From assembly GCA_017547525.1 (NCBI GenBank), contig JAFYPL010000029.1, positions 1 through 55,877 of the forward strand: DNA of 55,877 bases, in the 5' to 3' direction. Below, piece after piece: positions 39,625 through 48,122 of the stretch. The position numbers were made by a program, and so were the translations under genes. The number at the start of each line of letters is the position of its first letter. Positions within the stretch are counted from its first letter, which is position 1. The notes under the pieces are model-generated. The model did no database searches. It had not been told where the DNA came from and saw nothing but the letters and a program-made list of their open reading frames with translations. The stretch comes from Oscillospiraceae bacterium. GTDB taxonomy: Bacteria; Bacillota; Clostridia; Oscillospirales; Ruminococcaceae.

Positions 39625-41064
39625 ATGGCAAAAGATAAAAAATTTGTTAGTGAAATCACTGCACGCGACGTGGATTTCGCACAGTGGTTCACTGATGTTT
39701 GTGTAAAAGCAGAACTTATAGATTACTCATCTATCAAAGGCTTTACAATCATGCGTCCATACGGTCAGGCCCTGTGGGAAAACATCCAGAAAATCATGGA
39801 TGCACGCTTTAAATCTGTAGGTGTGGAAAACGTTGCTATGCCTATGCTGATTCCAGAAAGCCTTCTGCAGAAAGAAAAAGATCATGTTGTTGGCTTTGCA
39901 CCAGAAGTTGCATGGGTAACACACGGTGGTAGTGAAAAACTGGAAGAAAGACTGTGTGTACGTCCTACATCAGAAACACTTTTCTGTGACCATTGGGCAC
40001 ACATCCTGCAGACATATCGTCAGCTGCCAATGAAATACAATCAGTGGTGCAGCGTTGTAAGATGGGAAAAAACAACACGTCCATTCCTGCGTGGTCGCGA
40101 ATTCTTCTGGCAGGAAGGTCATACAATTCATGAAACAGCTGAAGAAGCTAAAGACTTTACTCTGAAAATCCTGGACATCTATGCTGATTTCGCAGAAAAC
40201 AGCCTGATGATGCCAGTTATCAAAGGTAGAAAAACTGAAAGTGAAAAATTTGCAGGCGCAGAAGCTACATATACTATCGAAGCTATGATGCACGATGGTA
40301 AAGCTCTGCAGTCTGGTACATCCCATTACTTCGGTGATGGTTTTGCACATGCTTATGATGTAAACTTCGCTGACAGAAACAATGGTATCTCTTTCCCACA
40401 CCAGACAAGCTGGGGTGTGTCCACACGTATCATCGGCGCTCTTATCATGAGCCACGGTGATGATTCCGGTCTGGTTGTGCCACCTGCAGTTGCACCTATC
40501 CAGCTGGTTATCGTACCAGTTGCACAGCACAAGGAAGGCGTACTTGAAAAAGCAAACGAACTGAAAGAACGTCTGTCTGCTAACTGGAGAGTAAAACTGG
40601 ATGATTCCGACAACTCACCAGGCTGGAAATTCAATCAGTACGAAATGAAAGGTGTACCACTGCGTCTGGAAATCGGTCCTAAAGATATCGAAAATGGTCA
40701 GTGTGTACTGGTTCGCCGTGATAACCGCGAAAAAACATTTGTACCACTGGATCAGCTGGAAACAGTTATCCCACAGCTGCTGAAAGATCTGGAACAGGCT
40801 ATCTATGCAAAAGCAAAAGCAAACATGGAAGCAAGAACAGAACAGCTGTCTACAATGGAAGAAATTATTGCTTCATCCCAGGCAAAAGATGGTTTCATCT
40901 CTTCACTGTGGTGCGGTGACGCAGAATGTGAAGAAGCTATGAAAGAACAGGCTGGTTTATCCAGCCGCTGTATGCCATTCGGCCAGCAGGATGATGTGGA
41001 TGGCGTATGCCCGGTTTGTGGCAAACCAGCTAAACACAGAGTAATCTGGGGCAAAGCATACTAA
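39625..41064 (+). CDS. proS: Proline--tRNA ligase (short archaeal/eukaryotic-like type)
   Basis: 479 residues, class II synthetase of the ProS type without the editing insertion. [53 protein letters not shown] (motif 2), [31 protein letters not shown] (motif 3) and the anticodon-binding domain are present. The C-terminal extension has four Cys (WCGDAEC...CPVCGK) as in the archaeal type and may bind zinc. Confidence 0.95.
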   Translation: MAKDKKFVSEITARDVDFAQWFTDVCVKAELIDYSSIKGFTIMRPYGQALWENIQKIMDARFKSVGVENVAMPMLIPESLLQKEKDHVVGFAPEVAWVTHGGSEKLEERLCVRPTSETLFCDHWAHILQTYRQLPMKYNQWCSVVRWEKTTRPFLRGREFFWQEGHTIHETAEEAKDFTLKILDIYADFAENSLMMPVIKGRKTESEKFAGAEATYTIEAMMHDGKALQSGTSHYFGDGFAHAYDVNFADRNNGISFPHQTSWGVSTRIIGALIMSHGDDSGLVVPPAVAPIQLVIVPVAQHKEGVLEKANELKERLSANWRVKLDDSDNSPGWKFNQYEMKGVPLRLEIGPKDIENGQCVLVRRDNREKTFVPLDQLETVIPQLLKDLEQAIYAKAKANMEARTEQLSTMEEIIASSQAKDGFISSLWCGDAECEEAMKEQAGLSSRCMPFGQQDDVDGVCPVCGKPAKHRVIWGKAY

Positions 41065-41111
41065 TGTTACCCTTCTGCTATATGCAGAAACTGTAATTCA
41101 TATCAGTAATG

Positions 41112-41142
41112 CGGGGCGGGCTTTTACGCCCGCCCCGTTTTG
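41112..41142 (+). terminator. Terminator of proS
   Basis: CGGGGCGGGC-TTTTAC-GCCCGCCCCG followed by TTTT; unusually GC-rich for this window. Confidence 0.82.
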
Positions 41143-41173
41143 AATAAACAATATAAATACGGAGGAATTTTTT

Positions 41174-41788
41174 ATGGCTTTTATGTCTTATGACCCATGG
41201 GCAGGCATTACCAGCCGCAGCGGCGTTCCTGGTGACGAACTGGTAGCAGGTCTGCAGAAATCCATCAGACGCGCTGACTACGAAATCGCTGTAAGAATCG
41301 CATACGAAATGTACATTACCAGTGAACAGTTTGAAGACAAACTGTGGCGCCGTCTTACTATCATAGCCTGTGAAGATATCGGCTTTGGCAACCCATACGC
41401 AATCTGCGTAATCAACAAACTGGATGAAGCAAGAAAACAGTTCAGATACACAGACGGTGACCGTCCGCTGTTCTTTTTCTATGCTATCCGCTATCTGTGC
41501 ATGCAGCCTAAAGAACGTTCCACAGACTGTCTGAAAAACCTTGTTATCAAAAAATTTGAACAGGGCTATGTACCAGAAGTACCAGACTATGCATACGATG
41601 TGCACACAGCAAAAGGTCGTGCAAAAGGCCGCGATGTAATGCATTTCCTGGACGTTTCCAGCCGGGTTACTCCTCTTATGGAAGGCTATGACGATACATA
41701 CCGCCTGAAATTCAGAGAAGTTGTTAAAAACGAAATCGAAAACAACATTCAGCCTAAAGAAGGCTCATTCGAATACACAATAGACTGA
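41174..41788 (+). CDS. Stand-alone RarA/MgsA C-terminal-like protein, copy 1
   Basis: 204 residues. ELVAGLQKSIRRADYEIAVRIAYEMY and LWRRLTIIACEDIGFGNPYAICVI followed by GDRPLFFFYAIRYLCMQPKERSTD match the helical C-terminal (tetramerisation) region of RarA/MgsA replication-associated AAA+ ATPases, where the core reads KSIRGSD...ASEDVG. No Walker A or B is present, so it is not an ATPase. The end, PDYAYDVHTAKGRAKGRDVMHFLD, is conserved in the next gene. Role unknown; an accessory factor acting on RarA or replication forks is inference. GGAGG precedes the ATG. Confidence 0.7.
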   Translation: MAFMSYDPWAGITSRSGVPGDELVAGLQKSIRRADYEIAVRIAYEMYITSEQFEDKLWRRLTIIACEDIGFGNPYAICVINKLDEARKQFRYTDGDRPLFFFYAIRYLCMQPKERSTDCLKNLVIKKFEQGYVPEVPDYAYDVHTAKGRAKGRDVMHFLDVSSRVTPLMEGYDDTYRLKFREVVKNEIENNIQPKEGSFEYTID

Positions 41789-41800
41789 CGGAGGTAAATT

Positions 41801-42424
41801 ATGGCTACAACTGATACTTTTGACCCTTGGGGCAGCATGAAAAGCAGAAACGGCCTGCCTTGCGACGAACTGATTGCAGGCGTACAGAAAGCCATCCGCC
41901 ATGCTGATTATGAAATTGCCGTAGAAATGGCATATGAACTTTACATCACCAGCGAACATCTGGAAAACAAACTGTGGCGCAGACTGAATGCTATCGCAGT
42001 AGAAGACATTGGTTTTGGTAACCCACGTGCTATCGAAGTTATCCGCAATCTGGATATCGCACGTCAGAAATTCCCATACTTTGACGGAGACAGACCATTT
42101 TTCTTCTTCCATGCTATCCGCTTCCTTTGCGAGCAGCCAAAAGACCGTTCAACAGACTGTCTGAAAAATATCGTTGTTAAAGAAGTTGAACAGGGTGCTG
42201 TTTGCGAAATCCCTGACTACGCTTACGACGTGCATACTGTAAAAGGCAGAGCAAAAGGCCGTGATATCATTCACTTCCTTGATGAAGCCAGCAAGGTTTT
42301 CCCAGTAATGGAAGGTTACGACGATACATACCGCCTGAAACTGAAAGAAGTTATTCAGGAAGAAATCAAAAATGATACAAAACCACTGCCAGGTTCATTT
42401 ACATACAACCCATGGCAGGCATAA
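41801..42424 (+). CDS. Stand-alone RarA/MgsA C-terminal-like protein, copy 2
   Basis: 207 residues, a clear paralogue of the preceding gene over the full length (for example RHADYEIAVEMAYELYITSE, WRRLNAIAVEDIGFGNP, IPDYAYDVHTVKGRAKGRD). Twelve bases separate the genes. The N-terminus differs slightly (TFDPWGSMKSRNG against SYDPWAGITSRSG). Both keep the same length, so this is duplication with retention and perhaps a heteromeric complex. No ATPase motifs. Confidence 0.7.
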   Translation: MATTDTFDPWGSMKSRNGLPCDELIAGVQKAIRHADYEIAVEMAYELYITSEHLENKLWRRLNAIAVEDIGFGNPRAIEVIRNLDIARQKFPYFDGDRPFFFFHAIRFLCEQPKDRSTDCLKNIVVKEVEQGAVCEIPDYAYDVHTVKGRAKGRDIIHFLDEASKVFPVMEGYDDTYRLKLKEVIQEEIKNDTKPLPGSFTYNPWQA

Positions 42425-42437
42425 TAAACTGATTATT

Positions 42438-42467
42438 AAAACCGGGAATATATCCCGGTTTTATTTT
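42438..42467 (+). terminator. Terminator after the RarA-C-like pair
   Basis: AAAACCGGGA-ATATA-TCCCGGTTTTATTTTT. Confidence 0.85.
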
Positions 42468-42544
42468 TATGGTTTTATTATAAAGTAGACAAGCAGAATA
42501 AATTATTCTATAATTGAGTTATAAATTTGTTTACGGAGAATTTT

Positions 42545-43264
42545 ATGAAAACAGTATTGATTACCGGTGCGTCAGGCGGAATAGGCGAGGCAATAGCCAG
42601 AGAAATGGATAAATATGGTTATGCTGTGGCTGTTACCTATAATAAAAACAAAGAAAAGGCGGACAAATTGTGCAGTGAACTGCAGAATGCAATGGCTTTT
42701 CAGTGTGATGTCTCTTCTTTTTCTTCAGTGGAAAAGCTGTATACCGATGTGATAAATACATTTGGTCATATTGATAGTGTAATTAACAATGCCGGCACAG
42801 CTTTTACAGGCCTGTTGCAGGATATGACAGAAGAACAGATACTCAATATCATCAATACCGACCTTAATGGCGTTATCTATTCCACAAAATTTGCCGCCCG
42901 TGCCATGGTAAAACAGCACAGTGGCAATATTATAAATATTTCATCAGTATGGGGCGTGGTTGGCGCCTCCTGCGAAGCGGTATATTCTGCCGCAAAAGGT
43001 GGGGTAGTCACCTTTACAAAAGCCATGGCCAAAGAGCTTGCACCATCTGGTATACGTGTAAACTGCATAAGCCCCGGTGTTATAAAAACCCCAATGCTGG
43101 ATTGCTATTCTGCCGAAGATTTACAGGCACTGGCAGATGAAACACCGCTGGGACGTATAGGCACCCCACAGGACGTGGCAAATACAGTGGCTTTCCTTGC
43201 ATCAGACAACTCCGCATTTATCACCGGCCAGAATATTGTGGTTGATGGTGGATTTGTGCTTTAA
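42545..43264 (+). CDS. Short-chain dehydrogenase/reductase (FabG-like)
   Basis: 239 residues. TGASGGIGEAIA is the Rossmann NAD(P) motif, INNAGTAF the NNAG motif, and Ser (ISSVWG), Tyr (YSAAKGG) and Lys form the catalytic set; SPGVIKTPML and the C-terminal FITGQNIVVDGGF are typical of 3-oxoacyl-ACP reductases. Because acpP is 3 kb upstream but no fab genes adjoin, a role in fatty acid synthesis is possible but not assured. ATG 42,545 follows CGGAGAA; the longer start at 42,527 is rejected. Confidence 0.82.
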   Translation: MKTVLITGASGGIGEAIAREMDKYGYAVAVTYNKNKEKADKLCSELQNAMAFQCDVSSFSSVEKLYTDVINTFGHIDSVINNAGTAFTGLLQDMTEEQILNIINTDLNGVIYSTKFAARAMVKQHSGNIINISSVWGVVGASCEAVYSAAKGGVVTFTKAMAKELAPSGIRVNCISPGVIKTPMLDCYSAEDLQALADETPLGRIGTPQDVANTVAFLASDNSAFITGQNIVVDGGFVL

Positions 43265-43276
43265 ATCTTGATAATA

Positions 43277-43312
43277 ACAAAGCCGCAATTACAGATTGCG
43301 GCTTTGTTATAT
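43277..43312 (+). terminator. Terminator after the SDR gene
   Basis: AACAAAGCCGCAAT-TACAG-ATTGCGGCTTTGTT. Confidence 0.78.
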
Positions 43313-43398
43313 TTATTTGATGGTAAACATCTGTGTCTGATGATATAATAAAACCATAATAGGTACCTTAACTTACTGCTTTTATAGAGGATACTGAA

Positions 43399-43929
43399 AT
43401 GACATTTGGTGCAAAATTACAGAATTTAAGAAAACAGACAGGTATGTCTCAGGAATCACTGGCCGAAAGACTAAATGTTTCCCGTCAGGCTGTGTCACGT
43501 TGGGAACAAAATTTGTCATTGCCAGAAACAGAAAATATAATAAACATTGCGAAAATCTTTGATGTTTCTTTTGATTATCTCTTAAATGAAAATATAGAGA
43601 GTACAACATCAGTTGAACGTGTTGCGGAAAAGATAATACCGGTAAAAAAAATCGCAGATGCCTTTAAAAGATACGGATATATTTTTGGGTATATTGTTGC
43701 AGGTTTTTCACTATACTGCCTTGTAGGCTACATTATTACACTGTTTTCTGTATATAAAATGAGTATTCCTCCACAAGGTTTTACATTATCCGGAGCAAAC
43801 GGTATTTTCAGTTCTTTTTATGGCATACTTGCTTTATACATTGTGATTTCGACAGCAGGCTGTATAGGTGGTTTAGCTGGTGCGGTCTTTATGAAAAGGA
43901 AATTTTCAAAGGGCGGTGGAGACAAGTGA
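43399..43929 (+). CDS. Membrane-bound XRE-family regulator
   Basis: 176 residues. Residues 1-65 are a Cro/CI helix-turn-helix (TGMSQESLAERLNVSRQAVSRWEQNLSLP), ending in DVSFDYLL as usual for this group. The rest has two to three hydrophobic segments (about 90-112, 130-155). A DNA-binding domain tethered to the membrane suggests it senses an envelope or membrane signal. The next gene overlaps by four bases and encodes its probable partner. An extended -10 (TGATATAAT) lies about 50 bases upstream. Confidence 0.82.
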   Translation: MTFGAKLQNLRKQTGMSQESLAERLNVSRQAVSRWEQNLSLPETENIINIAKIFDVSFDYLLNENIESTTSVERVAEKIIPVKKIADAFKRYGYIFGYIVAGFSLYCLVGYIITLFSVYKMSIPPQGFTLSGANGIFSSFYGILALYIVISTAGCIGGLAGAVFMKRKFSKGGGDK

Positions 43930-44528
43930 AAAAGGCACTGGTAATAATGGCTTGTGCGGTTGGGTTTGTGTATATCTGTCTGTTTGCCAAAATCAAAGGT
44001 GAACAACCACAGTTTTTAGATGCAGCAGTTACTTTAGCACAGCAGAATATAACAATAGAAAAAATACAAGCTCCCATCAGTACAACTGAAAATATGTATT
44101 TTAAAATAACAAACCATTTTTTATCCAAAGAACGGTATGAGCTTCAGGGGAATATCCAAGTTTTTGCTGTTGTAGACACTGACCGGGCAGGGGATATAAC
44201 ATCAGTAGATATAGTGGATATAACTGCTACGGGTGGTATGGATGGCTATCAACTGGTAGGGTTAAGCACATATACTGATATAACTCCAATGGGTGAAATA
44301 CATGTAAGCTTTCTTGGGAATTTCAAAAAAGATTTTGTAATTGATAAAATACCTCTTATAAAGTACCTGCCTGGTAGATTTTTAAATATTTCGCTCACAC
44401 AGCCAGCATATTACACAACTGAAAGCATAACAGTGCATTTTTCTATTGATAGAGATGAACTGATGCAGGCTGATAAAAATAAAATATTTACTAAAGAAAT
44501 AATCAACACAAAAAATTTTAACTATTGA
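43926..44528 (+). CDS. Uncharacterised signal-anchored protein
   Basis: 200 residues, GTG start overlapping the previous stop (GTGA). One N-terminal hydrophobic segment (about 4-20) then a mostly beta extracytoplasmic domain without cysteine. The family was not recognised. Coupling to the membrane XRE gene suggests that it is the sensor or target of that regulator, which is inference from gene order only. Confidence 0.65.
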   Translation: MKKALVIMACAVGFVYICLFAKIKGEQPQFLDAAVTLAQQNITIEKIQAPISTTENMYFKITNHFLSKERYELQGNIQVFAVVDTDRAGDITSVDIVDITATGGMDGYQLVGLSTYTDITPMGEIHVSFLGNFKKDFVIDKIPLIKYLPGRFLNISLTQPAYYTTESITVHFSIDRDELMQADKNKIFTKEIINTKNFNY

Positions 44529-44562
44529 AAATATCCGCAGTTTTCTGCGGATATTTTATTTT
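44528..44562 (+). terminator. Terminator after the XRE pair
   Basis: AAATATCCGCAG-TTTT-CTGCGGATATTTTATTTT. Confidence 0.85.
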
Positions 44563-44679
44563 ATATTACAAAAGTATCAAAACCCTATGTTAAAACCCAT
44601 AAAATGTGTTATAATATATTAAATTCAACAAAATCCGACAAAATATAATTAAACAAATACAAAGTACAGGAGAAAAGTT

Positions 44680-45606
44680 ATGAATATCGTAGTAATGGGC
44701 GCCACTTTTGTGGATATTAAAGGTTTTCCTTTTGGTGCATATATTCCTACAGGCCGTAACGTGGGCCGTATTGAATATATCCATGGTGGTGTTTCCCGCA
44801 ATGTAGTAGAAGATATAGCAAATATGGAACTTCGCCCTACATACCTTGGTATGGTGGATGATACTCCACTGGGCCGCGACGTTATTGCAAAACTTAACGA
44901 CCATAAAGTAAACACAAGTTACATGCTTACACGTCCTAACGGCATGGGTACATGGCTGGCAGTTTTTGATGCTAATGGCGACGTTGCAGGCTCTATTTCT
45001 GTGCGTCCTGATATGATGCCACTGCTGGAAGTACTGGAACAGCACGGGGACGAAATTTTCTCCCAGGCAGACAGTATCGTACTGGAAGTTGACCTTGAAA
45101 AAGAAATTGTTAAACGGACACTGGATCTGTGTGAAAAATACAACGTGCGTGCATATGGCGTTGTTTCCAACATGAGCATTGCTGCTGAACGCCGTGATTT
45201 CCTGCAGCGTTTCTCATGTTTTGTATGCAATCAGGAAGAAGCAGGCCTGCTGTTCCTTGATGACTACAGCCAGACAACACCGGAAGCTATGGCAGAAATT
45301 ATTTCTTCCAAAATCAAAGGCGCGAAAATTCCATCAATGGTTGTTACAATGGGTGCAAAAGGTGCGGTTTATGCAACTATGGATGGTGAAAAAGGTGTTT
45401 GCCCAGCAAGAAATGTGCGGGTAAAAGATACTACAGGCGCAGGCGATGCTTTCTGTGCAGGTGTTTCTGCCGCACTTACTTATGGTAAAACACTGCCAGA
45501 AGCTATTGATATTGGTTCTATCCTTGCGGCTTCTGTTATCACATCCAGCGAAAACGTTTGCCCACGCTTCCAGCCACAGGAACTGGGTATGGACGTAACA
45601 AAATAA
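44680..45606 (+). CDS. PfkB family sugar or nucleoside kinase
   Basis: 308 residues. GGVSRNVVEDIANMELRPTYLG is PfkB signature 1 and DTTGAGDAFCAGVSAAL is signature 2 with the catalytic Asp. The GGVSRNVxEDxA form is common in pseudouridine kinases, so pseudouridine is the best single guess for substrate, but ribose or another nucleoside is possible. No pseudouridine-5'-phosphate glycosidase gene adjoins. An extended -10 (TGTTATAAT) lies about 60 bases upstream. Confidence 0.78.
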   Translation: MNIVVMGATFVDIKGFPFGAYIPTGRNVGRIEYIHGGVSRNVVEDIANMELRPTYLGMVDDTPLGRDVIAKLNDHKVNTSYMLTRPNGMGTWLAVFDANGDVAGSISVRPDMMPLLEVLEQHGDEIFSQADSIVLEVDLEKEIVKRTLDLCEKYNVRAYGVVSNMSIAAERRDFLQRFSCFVCNQEEAGLLFLDDYSQTTPEAMAEIISSKIKGAKIPSMVVTMGAKGAVYATMDGEKGVCPARNVRVKDTTGAGDAFCAGVSAALTYGKTLPEAIDIGSILAASVITSSENVCPRFQPQELGMDVTK

Positions 45607-45621
45607 TTTTTGAACGTTATA

Positions 45622-45656
45622 TTTCCGGCAGTACATACTACTGCCGGAAATTTTTC
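45622..45656 (+). terminator. Terminator of the PfkB gene
   Basis: TTTCCGGCAGTA-CATAC-TACTGCCGGAAATTTTT. Confidence 0.85.
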
Positions 45657-45746
45657 TTGATATTACTGGGATTTTTAGTTATAATAGCATTTACAATGTA
45701 AAATTGTAATCAAATTTTTTAAACAAAAAAGGAGTTGTTTTTTAAA

Positions 45747-46748
45747 GTGGACACGGACAGTTTATTACTGTACTTATTCTTTTTATTATGTTCTGCATAT
45801 TTTGCAGCAAGCGAAACAGCCTACACAGCTGTAAGCAGGGTGCGCCTGCGTACTCTGGCAGATAAGGGCAACAAACGTGCAAAACGCGCATTGTGGATTT
45901 GCGACCGTTTTGATAAAACCCTTACTACAGTACTTATCGGCAACAATATTTTCCATGCCGCCTGTGCTTCTCTGTCTGCATTGCTGGTTATCAACCAGTT
46001 TTCTGAACAGTATGTTGTGTACGGCACATTGCTTACCACAGTTATAGTTTACCTTTTTGCAGAAATGCTGCCAAAAAGTCTGGCAAAGGTACGCAGTGAA
46101 GAAATTGCCCTGCTGTTTTCTTCCAGCATGACAGTTATTATACGCTTGCTTACACCGGTTTCTTTCCTGTTTTCAGGTATTTCAGCCCTGCTTTCCAAAG
46201 TGTTCAAGGCGGACAACAGCGACACCATGACGGAAGAAGACCTGATTAACATTATCGAAACCATTGAAGACGAAGGTGTTCTTGAACCTGAAAAACAGGC
46301 TCTTGTAAACTCCGCCATGGAGTTCGGCACAAAACTTGCCGAAGATATTATGATTCCTATTGACCAGGTTGTGTCAGTACCTGCCACAATGCCTATGGAC
46401 AAGCTGGCAGAATATGTTAAAACCCTGCCACATTCCCGTCTGCCTGTATATGAAGGCAGTAAGGATAATATAGTAGGTATTCTCCCTGTAAATATCTTCC
46501 TTACAAGATATGTTATGAAAAAACCTTTCCTGATGAGAAAAATTCTTATCAAGCCATATGTTTTTGACAGAAAAACTGAAGTACCACAGCTGTTACAGCG
46601 CATGCGCCTTAACAAACTGCACATGGTATTTATCTGTGATGAAAACCGCCGCAAACTGGGTGTTATCACCATGGAAGATATTCTGGAAGAACTGGTTGGC
46701 GACATTCAGGACGAAAGCGACGCAGGCGAAGGCCTGCAGCTTATGTAA
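45747..46748 (+). CDS. CNNM/CorC-type membrane protein (hemolysin C family)
   Basis: 333 residues. An N-terminal CNNM domain (DUF21) with three or four membrane segments (ASETAYTAVSRVRLRTLADKG, GNNIFHAACASLSALL, FAEMLPKSLAK), then tandem CBS domains (residues about 195-325) ending VITMEDILEELVGDIQDE. The C-terminal CorC_HlyC domain found in full-length members is missing. The family moves or senses Mg2+/Co2+. GTG 45,747 is chosen: GGAG is 12 bases upstream; a TTG directly after GGAG is too close. Partner gene 13 bases downstream. Confidence 0.83.
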   Translation: MDTDSLLLYLFFLLCSAYFAASETAYTAVSRVRLRTLADKGNKRAKRALWICDRFDKTLTTVLIGNNIFHAACASLSALLVINQFSEQYVVYGTLLTTVIVYLFAEMLPKSLAKVRSEEIALLFSSSMTVIIRLLTPVSFLFSGISALLSKVFKADNSDTMTEEDLINIIETIEDEGVLEPEKQALVNSAMEFGTKLAEDIMIPIDQVVSVPATMPMDKLAEYVKTLPHSRLPVYEGSKDNIVGILPVNIFLTRYVMKKPFLMRKILIKPYVFDRKTEVPQLLQRMRLNKLHMVFICDENRRKLGVITMEDILEELVGDIQDESDAGEGLQLM

Positions 46749-46761
46749 GGGGGGTGCAGGT

Positions 46762-48039
46762 ATGGAATATATAGCTATTTTTGTTCTGCTTATGGGCTCT
46801 GCATTCTTTTCCGGTACAGAAATCGCCTATACATCTCTCAATAAACTGAGAATGAAAGACGATACCGAAAATATGTCAGCTACCGACAGAATGGTAAAAT
46901 ATATTTACCGCCATTTCGACAGTGCTTTGTCTACCGTGCTTATCGGTAACAACCTTGTAAACATTGGCGCCACATCCCTTGCCACTGTGCTGGCAATCCG
47001 CCTTGCAAAAGGTATGAACGGCAAAATCACAGACGACCTTGCTTCCACCATAGTAACTGTTGTTATGACAGTGCTTATCCTTATTTTTGGCGAAATTACT
47101 CCAAAAATGGTGGCAAAACGCAAAAACGAATCTATTGCACGCTTTGCCGCATACCCACTGCGCCTGCTTATGATAGTATTTTCACCACTGGTGCTGGTTA
47201 CCACAGGTATTGTAAATCTGTTCAGTCTGCTGTGGCGTAAAACAGATGAAGAAGTTACTATCACAGAAGAAGAATTTGAAAATATTCTAGACGATATTGA
47301 AGACGAAGGTATCATTGACGAAAACCAGACTGACCTGCTTATGTCTGCCCTGGAATTTACTGATACCAACGCCGCAGATATCCTTACTCACCGTATCGAC
47401 GTTATCGGTTTTGAAATAAACGACAGCATCGACCATATTATTGACGTTATCAACGAAACACAGTTTTCACGTTTCCCTGTGTACGAACGTACCATTGACC
47501 ACGTGGTAGGTATTCTGTATGTAAAACAGTTCCTTAAAGAAATTGTGGAAAACGAAAACATTCAACTGCGTGATATGCTGCTGGAACCTGTGTACATTCC
47601 ACGGACCATGAAACTGAACGCTATTATGAATCAGTTCCGTCAGAATCAGACACATATTGCCATAGTTGCCGACGAATACGGCGGTACAATGGGTATTGTT
47701 ACAATGGAAGACGTACTGGAAGAGCTGGTTGGCGAAATCTGGGACGAAAACGACGATATCATAAATGACTGGCAGGAAATTACAGAAGACCGCTTTGAAT
47801 GTTCCGGTGATCTGAACTTAAGCGAATTTTTTGATAATCTTGACCTTGATGACGAAAAGCTGGAAAGCGAATGTACCACAGTTGGTGGCTGGGCTACAGA
47901 AGTTATTGGCGCTATGCCGGTGGCCTTTGACGCTTTCGACTGGGAAAACTTTACAGTTGTTGTAAAACACGTGGACGAAAACCACCGTATCAACCGCCTG
48001 CTGGTACTAAAACACCACTGGGAAAAAGATGAAGATTAA
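46762..48039 (+). CDS. CNNM/CorC-type membrane protein, full length
   Basis: 425 residues. CNNM domain (FFSGTEIAYTSLNKLRMK, LIGNNLVNIGATSLATVL, FGEITPKMVAKRKNE), CBS pair (DILTHRIDVIGFEINDSIDHI, VADEYGGTMGIVTMEDVLEELVGEIWDE) and the C-terminal CorC_HlyC domain (DLNLSEFFDNLDLDDEKLES...VGGWATEVIGAMP). Likely works with the shorter paralogue as a heteromeric divalent cation exporter or regulator. ATG 46,762; a much longer in-frame start overlaps the previous gene and is rejected. Confidence 0.88.
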   Translation: MEYIAIFVLLMGSAFFSGTEIAYTSLNKLRMKDDTENMSATDRMVKYIYRHFDSALSTVLIGNNLVNIGATSLATVLAIRLAKGMNGKITDDLASTIVTVVMTVLILIFGEITPKMVAKRKNESIARFAAYPLRLLMIVFSPLVLVTTGIVNLFSLLWRKTDEEVTITEEEFENILDDIEDEGIIDENQTDLLMSALEFTDTNAADILTHRIDVIGFEINDSIDHIIDVINETQFSRFPVYERTIDHVVGILYVKQFLKEIVENENIQLRDMLLEPVYIPRTMKLNAIMNQFRQNQTHIAIVADEYGGTMGIVTMEDVLEELVGEIWDENDDIINDWQEITEDRFECSGDLNLSEFFDNLDLDDEKLESECTTVGGWATEVIGAMPVAFDAFDWENFTVVVKHVDENHRINRLLVLKHHWEKDED

Positions 48040-48042
48040 AGT

Positions 48043-48072
48043 AAAAGCGATGTGAATTTCACATCGCTTTTT
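48043..48072 (+). terminator. Terminator of the CNNM pair
   Basis: AAAAGCGATGTGAA-TTTCACATCGCTTTTT. Confidence 0.85.
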
Positions 48073-48086
48073 ATTTTGTAACAACA

Positions 48087-48112
48087 AAAAGGACGGCATT
48101 GCCGTCCTTTTC
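48087..48112 (-). terminator. Terminator of pepV
   Basis: AAAAGGACGGCA-AT-GCCGTCCTTTTTG on the minus strand, just after the pepV stop. Confidence 0.8.
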
Positions 48113-48122
48113 GATTACAAAA

